Source of the DNA: Anaerolineales bacterium
GTDB taxonomy: Bacteria > Chloroflexota > Anaerolineae > 4572-78 > J111
Direction of reading: 5' to 3'
DNA length: 64,000 nt
Assembly: GCA_020634935.1 (NCBI GenBank)
Contig: JACKAT010000023.1
Location: 1-64,000, forward strand
In this document: positions 16,317-23,007 of the stretch, piece by piece
How positions within the stretch are numbered: the stretch's first letter is position 1
Layout: each line of letters starts with the position of its first letter
The notes under the pieces: generated by a model
The model's input: only the letters and a program-made list of their open reading frames with translations
Databases searched by the model: none
Told to the model about the DNA's origin: nothing
Program-made: the position numbers and the translations under genes

Positions 16317-16976
16317 ATGCAGGACAACGACATCCACCAGGTCATCCCCATTCTGAGAGAAGCGGCTAAAGCCTGGTCCCCGGCCCTGGTGGACGACAAA
16401 GGCCGTAAACACGAGTGGGGACCTTACCAAGTGCTAATCGCCACCATATTGAGTTTAAGAACTAAAGATACGTTGACGGCTGTGGTCGCGCCGCGCCTAT
16501 TTGTTGTGGCTGATAACCCGCACGATATGATCACCCACTCGGTAGACGAAATCGCCGAGGTTATTTATCCGGTGGGCTTTTATCGCAATAAAGCCAAGAG
16601 CATTATCGATATCTCGCACCGGCTGATCGCTGAATACAACGGTCAGGTGCCGGATGAACTCGACGAACTGCTCAAACTGCCGGGGGTGGGCCGCAAAACG
16701 GCCAATTTGGTGTTGACGGCCGGGTTTAACAAGCTGGGCATCTGCGTCGATGTTCACGTGCATCGCATCTCGAACCGGTGGGGATACGTCGAGACCAAGA
16801 CGCCGGAAGAAACGGAATTCGCTCTACGTGAAAAGCTACCGCAGGAATATTGGATCGAATATAATGGGCTGCTGGTGAGTATGGGCCAAAACTTATGCAC
16901 GCCGACCTCGCCGTGGTGCAGCAAATGCCCGGTTTTTACGTTTTGTGACCGGGGGGGAGTCACGCGCAGCCGGTAA
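16317..16976 (+). CDS. nth: Endonuclease III (DNA glycosylase/AP lyase)
   Basis: Base-excision repair enzyme removing oxidised pyrimidines and nicking AP sites. Visible: helix-hairpin-helix LPGVGRKTANLVL containing the catalytic Lys, the catalytic Asp in CVDVHVHR, and a C-terminal 4Fe-4S loop with spacing C-X6-C-X2-C-X5-C (CTPTSPWC, SKC, PVFTFC). About 219 residues, normal. ATG 16317 is preceded by GGAG at 7 nt; an upstream in-frame TTG (16299) is unlikely. It is divergent from ppc. Confidence 0.95.
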   Translation: MQDNDIHQVIPILREAAKAWSPALVDDKGRKHEWGPYQVLIATILSLRTKDTLTAVVAPRLFVVADNPHDMITHSVDEIAEVIYPVGFYRNKAKSIIDISHRLIAEYNGQVPDELDELLKLPGVGRKTANLVLTAGFNKLGICVDVHVHRISNRWGYVETKTPEETEFALREKLPQEYWIEYNGLLVSMGQNLCTPTSPWCSKCPVFTFCDRGGVTRSR

Positions 16977-17197
16977 TAAGGTTTGAGTAAGGTTTTTGTA
17001 AATTGAGACAGGTCTGAGTAAAATTTTGGCGTATAGTCGAAGTCAATGCTATTATGGGGATCGCTGCCGAGCGACAACGGGGGACGTCACAGTCACTTTA
17101 CCTTCAACTTAACCCCATTTCAGGACTGCTGCCGTTAATTGAGCGCGGGTAAGCTGTTAGTTAACTATTTTTCACCAACAATGAGAGGAAGGGTTCC

Positions 17198-18376
17198 ATG
17201 AACAAAAAAACTATCAAAGATGTAGATGTCAATGGTAAACGCGCTCTAGTGCGCGTCGACTTTAACGTTCCTATGGAAAATGGCGAAGTCACCGATGACC
17301 GCCGCATTCGGGCCGCCCTGCCGACGATTCAGTACCTGCTGGACCACGGCGCTGCCGTCATTTTAATGAGCCATTTGGGCCGCCCCAAAGACGCACCCGA
17401 TCCAAAATACCAGCTCGATGCGGCGGGTGTGCGCCTGTCGGAACTGCTGGGCCGGCCGGTTACCAAATTGAATGATACCATTGGGCCAGAGGTCAAGTCG
17501 GCGGTGATGGCGATGAAGCCCGGCGATGTCATCTTACTGGAAAATACCCGCTTTTATAAACAAGAGAAGAAAAACGATCCCGGTTTCTCCGAGCAGTTGG
17601 CGGAACTGGGTGAGGTTTATGTGAACGATGCCTTTGGCAGCGCCCACCGCGCCCACGCCTCAACCGCCGGGGTGACCGATACCCTGCGCCCGGCTGTGGC
17701 CGGCTTTTTGCTGGAAAAAGAGATTGAATATTTGGGCGGCGCACTGTCTAATCCAGGCCATCCGTTCATCGCCATTATGGGTGGGGCCAAAATCTCCGAT
17801 AAAATTAGCGTCATCGAGAACCTGCTGTCTAAGGTGGATGGTTTGTTGATCGGCGGCGGGATGGCGAATACGTTCTTTGTGGCTCAAGGGCACAGCGTTG
17901 GCAAGTCGCTGGTAGAAGAAGAGGCGATTGATACGGCTAAAAAGTTGCTGGCCGAATACGGCGACAAACTGATTTTGCCGGTCGATTGCACCATCGCCCC
18001 TGAATTCAAGGCGGATGCCGAGGCCAAAGTGGTGCCGGTCGATGAGGTACCCGACGGCTGGATGATCCTCGATATCGGCCCGGCGTCGATTGCCCACTTT
18101 GCCAACCGGCTCAATGGGGCCAAGACGGTGGTCTGGAACGGGCCGATGGGGGTGTTCGAATTCCCGCGCTTTGCCGAAGGTACGTTTGCCATCGCCAAGG
18201 TGCTGGCCGAGTTGGATGGCGCGACAACCATCATCGGCGGCGGCGACAGCGCGGCGGCCGTGGAGCAGTCGGGCTTAGCGGAGAAGATGAGCCACATTTC
18301 GACCGGCGGCGGGGCCAGCCTGGAATTCTTGGAAGGGAAAGTGCTGCCCGGCGTGGCCGCGCTGGATGATAAATAA
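17198..18376 (+). CDS. pgk: Phosphoglycerate kinase
   Basis: Glycolytic/gluconeogenic kinase transferring phosphate from 1,3-bisphosphoglycerate to ADP in the cytoplasm. Visible: N-terminal RVDFNVPMENGEVTDDRRI, substrate-binding SHLGRPK, YVNDAFGSAHRAHAS, nucleotide-domain GGAKISDKI, NGPMGVFEFPRF and the C-terminal GGGDSAAAVE. 392 residues, full length. Good ribosome site AGAGGAAGG upstream of the ATG. It stands alone (no gap or tpiA next to it) and is followed by a bidirectional terminator at 18440. Confidence 0.98.
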   Translation: MNKKTIKDVDVNGKRALVRVDFNVPMENGEVTDDRRIRAALPTIQYLLDHGAAVILMSHLGRPKDAPDPKYQLDAAGVRLSELLGRPVTKLNDTIGPEVKSAVMAMKPGDVILLENTRFYKQEKKNDPGFSEQLAELGEVYVNDAFGSAHRAHASTAGVTDTLRPAVAGFLLEKEIEYLGGALSNPGHPFIAIMGGAKISDKISVIENLLSKVDGLLIGGGMANTFFVAQGHSVGKSLVEEEAIDTAKKLLAEYGDKLILPVDCTIAPEFKADAEAKVVPVDEVPDGWMILDIGPASIAHFANRLNGAKTVVWNGPMGVFEFPRFAEGTFAIAKVLAELDGATTIIGGGDSAAAVEQSGLAEKMSHISTGGGASLEFLEGKVLPGVAALDDK

Positions 18377-18380
18377 CTGG

Positions 18381-18408
18381 AGTATGGAGTAAGAAGTAGG
18401 GATTAAGG
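18381..18408. repeat. Four heptamers after pgk
   Basis: AGTATGG, AGTAAGA, AGTAGGG, ATTAAGG directly downstream of the pgk stop. The string AGTAGGGATTAAGGG recurs almost unchanged at 44.2 kb and, with a small insertion, at 20.27 kb. Confidence 0.7.
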
Positions 18409-18439
18409 GAAATTTTTCTGCTTCTAACTGAAGTAACAG

Positions 18440-18477
18440 AAAAACCGTCAGGAATAAAAACCTGGCGGTTTTTTTAT
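18440..18477. terminator. Bidirectional rho-independent terminator between pgk and the TPR gene
   Basis: Stem AACCGTCAGG / CCTGGCGGTT (one G-T pair) with an A-rich left flank and TTTTTT after the right arm. The T-run follows the stem on the plus strand and, read in reverse, TTTTT also follows it on the minus strand, so it can end both convergent genes. Confidence 0.85.
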
Positions 18478-20237
18478 TCTGGGGCAGGGGTGAAGGTGGG
18501 CAGAGGGGTGGGCGGGGTGTCGGTGATGGAGCAGAGGCGCGTGCCGTACCAGGCCGGGTTGTAGGCGCTGCTGTCTCGATCCAATGATGCCAGCAGCCAG
18601 GGGCGGGCTTCGTTGCACATATTCATGTTGGCATACGATAAGCCTAAGGTGTAGTAGTAATCAATCGGCGCGACGAGTTTTTCATCGAATTGAACTTTGG
18701 TCGAGATTTTCTGGCTGCCATCCGGCTGGACGTAGCCGACGCTTTCGGTTCGATCCGGCCATAAATTGACCCTGACTTCATAGGGCGCTGTTTTTGGCTG
18801 CGGCACATTATCGAGGACCAGGGTCATACTGTTGTCTGAAAAATCCAGGCTGGCCGTGCCGACTGTACCACTAAAACTGGTGGTCAGCGTCAGCAGTTCG
18901 GTGTTTTGCAGGCCGGGGATAATGATCTGATTTTGAATCGAACGCAAGATAGCATCGACGCAGGGCGGCTGTTCTTCGACCGGCTCGATATCTTCGGCCG
19001 GATTAGGTTGATCCTCTTCAGTCAAATCAGGTTTTTCATCAAAAGCCAGCGTCTCCTCAAAACTAGACTGATAGGAAACCGGTTGAAGTTGGGTGGAGAT
19101 GATCGCGCTATCGGGTTGGTTAAGGTCGGTAAAGCGACCCCGTAAAATGGGTACGTATTGGGGACCGGCCAGCGTTTGAACTTCGGTTAGAATCTCGACC
19201 CCTCTAACGCGATCGGGAAATTTGTTTTCGGCCAGATCGATGGCTTTGGGTAAAAACTCAATGGCGCCTTCATAATTTTGGCGGCGGTAGTAGGTCATGC
19301 CCAGATATCCCCAGGCGCTGGTGCCGGCCGGATTGATGCTTACATAGGCTGGATCAACCCCGATGCTCTGTTCCAGGGCATCGATGGCGCTGATAAAATC
19401 GCCCTCGACGTAATAGGTGCGGCCCAGTTGGTAATAGGCCACCGGATCAAACGGGCTAAGCTTGATGGCTTTTTTGAAACGTTCCTCGGCGGTTTCATAA
19501 TCGCCCAGCCAGTAGTAAATGAGACCGGCCGAGACATAGTTGGGCGCTAATTTAGGGGCTAATTTAATGGCATCTTCATAATATTCGATGGCATCTTTGT
19601 AGCGGCCTTGCACTTCCCAGGCGTAGCCCATGTTGTGATGGGCATCCATACTCTGGAAATTGGCATCGATCGCTTGCTGAGCGGTTTCGCGGGCGGAGAA
19701 CCAATCGCCTTGATCGGCGAAAACCTCAGATAGAAAGGCATAGGCTTCGGCATAAGTAGGGTCCAGTTCGCTGGCGCAGGAACAGGCATCGTAGGCGGCG
19801 CTATATTTGGCTTCCCAGTCGAGGGCGCGGCAGTAGTAAGCCATATTCTCCGGGCTGGTGGGATTAAGCTGGACCGCTTGCTCCGCCTGAACCAGCGCGG
19901 CGGCAGTATCGCGGGTGTAGACTAAAATGCGTGATTGGCGGATGTAAGGCACATCGTTATTGGGATCGATACGGATGGCCTCGTTGTAGGCTTCGATCGC
20001 TTTGTCCAGTTTACCCTCAGCAAAATAGGTGTCGCCGTCGCCAATGTAGAGCAAGGCTGAGCGCGTGGGGGTGGGGGTAGGCGCATAGCGTTCGGCCAGG
20101 GTAGTCACAGGAACATTAAAGTAGCCGACGTAAATCCCGATCAATAAAGCCAGCACAGCCATCATGGCCAACATAAGTGTATATAAGATGAACGTTAAAA
20201 ATGGAGAACGTCGCTTTTCTTGAGGTCGATAGTACAT
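18474..20237 (-). CDS. Membrane-anchored tetratricopeptide-repeat protein
   Basis: About 587 residues. A basic N-terminus (MYYRPQEKRR) and one TM helix (FILYTLMLAMMAVLALLIGIY) place the rest probably outside the membrane. At least eight TPR units follow (for example YFAEGKLDKAIEAYNEAIRI and YEDAIKLAPKLAPNYV), then a Pro/Glu-rich segment and a C-terminal strand-rich domain with one more repeat-like helix pair. TPR arrays bind proteins; no enzymatic motif is seen. The start is uncertain: ATG 20237 is chosen over an in-frame TTG at 20249, and neither has a strong ribosome site. It ends inside the shared terminator with pgk. Confidence 0.85.
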   Translation of the reverse strand: MYYRPQEKRRSPFLTFILYTLMLAMMAVLALLIGIYVGYFNVPVTTLAERYAPTPTPTRSALLYIGDGDTYFAEGKLDKAIEAYNEAIRIDPNNDVPYIRQSRILVYTRDTAAALVQAEQAVQLNPTSPENMAYYCRALDWEAKYSAAYDACSCASELDPTYAEAYAFLSEVFADQGDWFSARETAQQAIDANFQSMDAHHNMGYAWEVQGRYKDAIEYYEDAIKLAPKLAPNYVSAGLIYYWLGDYETAEERFKKAIKLSPFDPVAYYQLGRTYYVEGDFISAIDALEQSIGVDPAYVSINPAGTSAWGYLGMTYYRRQNYEGAIEFLPKAIDLAENKFPDRVRGVEILTEVQTLAGPQYVPILRGRFTDLNQPDSAIISTQLQPVSYQSSFEETLAFDEKPDLTEEDQPNPAEDIEPVEEQPPCVDAILRSIQNQIIIPGLQNTELLTLTTSFSGTVGTASLDFSDNSMTLVLDNVPQPKTAPYEVRVNLWPDRTESVGYVQPDGSQKISTKVQFDEKLVAPIDYYYTLGLSYANMNMCNEARPWLLASLDRDSSAYNPAWYGTRLCSITDTPPTPLPTFTPAPE

Positions 20238-20254
20238 AAATATATCCAAATCAG

Positions 20255-20338
20255 GGAATAAGGAAGTATGAAGTAGGGATTATAAGGAAACGATCCCCTA
20301 CCTTTTTCATCTTACGCCCTACTCCCTACTTCCTTCAT
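20255..20338. repeat. Inverted pair of heptamer arrays
   Basis: A left arm with GGAAGTATGAAGTAGGGATT and a right arm with CCCTACTCCCTACTTCCTTC are imperfect complements and can form a long hairpin. The arms consist of AGTAGGG-like 7-mers, as at 18381 and 44172. It lies upstream of the TPR gene. Confidence 0.65.
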
Positions 20339-20570
20339 CACCGGCAATAAGGTGTTGTTTTTGCTTCTCATTGGTGGGCAAGACAGCAACTGGGGTTAAG
20401 TTGTAATCACTTATTCTGAATTGTCAACTTTTCTAACTGTGATTTCCATTGATGATTGAAAATGATGATTGAAAATCAGGCTTGGTCTTGCCGGTAACAT
20501 GTAAACCGATTAATTCGTCGGTGGGAAATTGAGCTATAAATGTTTTAAGATCGCCTTTGTAATCCAGATC

Positions 20571-20662
20571 GGATCTTTACATGGGTTCTGATCGAATCCT
20601 TATAAGGGTCTTGATCGAATCGTTACTAGGGTTTTACCAGAATCCTTATAAGGGTTTTATCG
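20571..20662 (+). repeat. Four tandem 23-bp repeats with a CCTTATAAGG palindrome
   Basis: Units start at 20571, 20594, 20617 and 20640, exactly 23 bp apart. The second and fourth contain GAATCCTTATAAGGGT, the third GAATCGTTACTAGGGT, and the first is degenerate. CCTTATAAGG is a perfect 10-bp palindrome. The array ends 18 nt before the -35 of the metallophosphoesterase promoter, a position suited to a regulator bound in several copies. Confidence 0.75.
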
Positions 20663-20679
20663 AGCCTTAGAGCCTGACA

Positions 20680-20707
20680 TTGCCAACTCAACCTGTCCGA
20701 CTATAAT
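20680..20707 (+). promoter_or_regulatory. Promoter of the metallophosphoesterase gene, probably leaderless
   Basis: -35 TTGCCA (20680-20685), 16-bp spacer, -10 TATAAT (20702-20707). The ATG is at 20715, just 7 nt after the -10, so the predicted transcript starts at or within a base or two of the start codon. No Shine-Dalgarno precedes this ATG, which agrees with a leaderless mRNA. Confidence 0.7.
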
Positions 20708-20714
20708 CCCCCTG

Positions 20715-21575
20715 ATGAAACTCTACGCCATTAGCGATTTGCATCTGGGTTACGAGCTCAACAGTCAAATGCTGCCAACTTTACCGGCCCACCCCGATGA
20801 TTGGTTGATCATTGCCGGCGATGTGGGCGAAACGGAGGCTCAGCTTAGGTTCGCCCTGGAAACGCTGAGCCAACGTTTTGCCCGGCTGTTGTGGGCGCCG
20901 GGCAATCATGATTTATGGACCATACCCCAGGAACCGCTGCGTGGTGAAGCCAAGTATTATCATTGGGTTCGGATTTGTCGCGATTATGGGGTTTTTACTC
21001 CAGAAGACCCCTACCCGCACTGGGCCGGCGATGGCGGCCCCTGTCTGCTGGCGCCGCTGTTTACCCTCTATGACTATACTTTCCGCCCCGATGATATCCC
21101 GGTGGCGCAAGCTGTTGCCTGGGCCGAAGAGACGGGCGTGGTTTGCGCCGATGAACACCTACTGCACCCTGACCCCTATCCGTCCCGCAGCGCCTGGTGT
21201 GCGGCCCGCTGCCACTACACCGAACAACGGCTGCAAGCGGCCCATAATGGACTGCCATTTGTCTTAATTAATCATTTCCCCCTGCGCCAAGACCTGGTTC
21301 GACTGGCCAAGATTCCCCGTTTTTCGGTGTGGTGCGGCACGCGCCGAACGGAGAACTGGCACAAGCGCTTTCACGCGATGGTGGTCGTGTCCGGCCATTT
21401 GCATGTGCCGGCGACCGATTATCGTGACAGTGTGCGCTTTGAGGAAGTGTCGTGGGGGTATCCCCATCAATGGCGTCATCGCCACACCTCCCAACCCATT
21501 CTCCGTGAAATATTACCGGGGCCAGGCCAGCCCTACCCGCAGCAAGCCGGGCCATTTTGGCGCTGGACAGGATAA
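20715..21575 (+). CDS. Calcineurin-like metallophosphoesterase
   Basis: Binuclear-metal phosphoesterase of 286 residues; the substrate is unknown. Metal-binding motifs in order: DLHLGYE (DxH), AGDVGE (GD), GNHDLW (GNHD), a His in LINHFPL and the terminal GHLHVP (GHxH). No signal peptide, so probably cytoplasmic. It is a single gene: the upstream region carries its own promoter and 23-bp repeats, and downstream comes a decayed gene. The apparent leaderless start fixes the ATG at 20715. Confidence 0.9.
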   Translation: MKLYAISDLHLGYELNSQMLPTLPAHPDDWLIIAGDVGETEAQLRFALETLSQRFARLLWAPGNHDLWTIPQEPLRGEAKYYHWVRICRDYGVFTPEDPYPHWAGDGGPCLLAPLFTLYDYTFRPDDIPVAQAVAWAEETGVVCADEHLLHPDPYPSRSAWCAARCHYTEQRLQAAHNGLPFVLINHFPLRQDLVRLAKIPRFSVWCGTRRTENWHKRFHAMVVVSGHLHVPATDYRDSVRFEEVSWGYPHQWRHRHTSQPILREILPGPGQPYPQQAGPFWRWTG

Positions 21576-21597
21576 ACCGCCTCGTTGTTTGACCGCT

Positions 21598-21652
21598 TCT
21601 CAGCATTCTCTCAGCATTCTCTTACGCAAAATTAAGGTCTATCCTTAAAATT
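21598..21652 (+). promoter_or_regulatory. Three 11-bp direct repeats overlapping a promoter (OmpR/PhoB-type operator), site 1
   Basis: TCTCAGC-ATTC, TCTCAGC-ATTC, TCTTACG start at 21598, 21609 and 21620, an 11-bp period (7+4) typical of OmpR/PhoB-family response regulator boxes. The -10 TAAAATT begins at 21646, 26 nt after the third repeat starts, so the repeats cover the -35 position. The same arrangement recurs at 42844-42898. Confidence 0.7.
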
Positions 21653-21688
21653 ATAACTACGTGAGTAGAAAACGGGGGAGGTACAACC

Positions 21689-22163
21689 ATGAGCGTTAAA
21701 AATAATGGTCTAAAATCCATTAACCGCCGTCAATTTATCCGGCTGGGGGCAACCACCACCGCCGGGCTGTTTTTGGCGGCGTGTGGGGCTAACCTGCCCC
21801 CACAGGAGCCAACGCCCACTGAGGTGGCCAGCGTCCGACCCATACCCCCGTCCCGCCCACGGCGACCTCTGCGCCCACCGACACGCCTGCGCCCCCGGTC
21901 AAATCCTTATCGCCAATATGACCCTGGCGGCGACCGCTTACCTTGACGCTCTTGAGGACGCCCAGCGCTCCAGCTCGGCCTACGACTTTGCCAGTGAGGA
22001 ACGTTTCCGCTGGCACTGGACTACGCCGGGTAATTTCCCCCGAAACGGCTTACCCCTTTGGGAGATGACCGAAACGCAGCGGTCGCGAGCGTTCGAGCTG
22101 CTGGCGGCCAGCCTATCCGGGATGGGCTTTCAAAAATCGCTCGATATTATCTCGCTACAATAG
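21689..22163 (+). pseudogene. Decayed Tat/lipoprotein gene with a truncated DUF3500 domain
   Basis: The ATG has a strong GGGGGAGG site. The N-terminus has a twin-arginine motif (INRRQFIRLG), a hydrophobic stretch and a lipobox-like LAACGAN, an exported lipoprotein. The TP-rich linker then changes frame: a PTATSAPTDTPAPP-like stretch lies in a different frame from the signal peptide, and the following domain (ILIANMTLAATAYLDALEDA ... FRWHWTTPGNFPRNGLPLWEM) lies in a third. That domain matches my memory of the N-terminal part of DUF3500. It stops after about 85 residues, far short of the family. At least two frameshifts plus truncation make it a pseudogene. Confidence 0.75.
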
Positions 22164-22234
22164 GACAAGTCGCTGACTTGGCCCAACCCAAACAAATCAG
22201 CGATTTGTTCTCCTCAAATTATTTCGTAACTCTT

Positions 22235-22318
22235 CAGGTGACTGGCACTTTTGTTTAAATCGAGAACGCTGAATGGAGTACACCCGTGCGATTACTGCGA
22301 TTAAGTGCCAGTCACCTG
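22235..22318. mobile_element. 84-bp palindromic MITE-like element, copy 2
   Basis: Inverted ends CAGGTGACTGGCACTT (22235-22250) and AAGTGCCAGTCACCTG (22303-22318), identical to copy 1 at 11452-11535 and the same total length. The interior is clearly related (TTGTTTAAAT.. ..ATTACTGCGATT). It lies between two broken genes. An ATTATTTC word occurs on both sides (22218, 22337) but is too short to call a target duplication. Confidence 0.85.
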
Positions 22319-22357
22319 CTCTGCTGAATAATTACATTATTTCAAAAGGAGGCAAGA

Positions 22358-22566
22358 ATGAAAGAACTCAACACGTTCCAAAAATATTTTGTCGAGGAGT
22401 TTTATGATGACTACCGGGAGGGATCTATATGAATGTCTATCCGGGGGTCAATCACGCCTTCCACAATGACACCGGCGAACGCTACGTCGAAGCGCAGGCG
22501 ACCCAAGCCTGGCTTGACACATTGGCCTGGTTTGAGCAGTATTTATATATAAAAAAGGGAGTGTGA
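22358..22566 (+). pseudogene. Dienelactone hydrolase remnant (both ends, middle missing)
   Basis: ATG 22358 has a strong AAGGAGG site and encodes FQKYFVEEFYDDYREGS, which resembles the N-terminal extension of bacterial dienelactone hydrolases, then hits TGA at 22430. A second frame from 22429 encodes YPGVNHAFHNDTGERYV and a Trp-rich end, the C-terminal His-containing part of the same family. The catalytic core between them (Cys/Ser nucleophile and Asp) is deleted. Both halves are short but recognisable; the gene is dead. Confidence 0.7.
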
Positions 22567-23007
22567 CAGAACCTCGGTACAGCAGCGACAATGAAAATTC
22601 TGTAAGACAAACTTAAGATTGTCCTACAAACCCATTTGCTGATTAGCCCCCTTTTTAAGTAAAATGCGCCCACTGGGAGTCTCCCCGTTGAGTGTGGTTG
22701 AGCTACCTGAGTGTGAAGAACCCCTGATGAGCCGAAAAACGCGGATAAAGATGAGAGGAAATCCGCGCATTTCTGTCAATCCGTGCTTCTAAGCCTGCAC
22801 TAACACGCTGGCGGGGGACTATCCGCCCCCTATTTAACTTAAAAACTCCTTGAACGCTATAAACTCTAATGGGTAATTGACTAATTAGCATCCTCAAATG
22901 GTATAATAGTCTTGTATTCTTAAAGATTTCAAGCTTTCGCCAATGTTCAATGTGAACGTTGGCGTTAAGCAAATTCTCTTTCCTGTGGACTCACTACTCG
23001 GCGCACT
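22567..23007. other. Gap of 441 bp with a small inverted repeat and a promoter candidate
   Basis: Contains CGCGGAT (22740-22746) / ATCCGCG (22761-22767), and a TTGACT (22877-22882) with TATAAT (22902-22907) at a long 19-bp spacing that may serve the SGNH-hydrolase fusion gene. I see no coding sequence. Confidence 0.5.

Noticed and set aside
22058..22258. Possible 66-residue protein overlapping the DUF3500 remnant
   Set aside because: It is in a different frame from the recognisable DUF3500 stretch and runs into the MITE end; it has no ribosome site.
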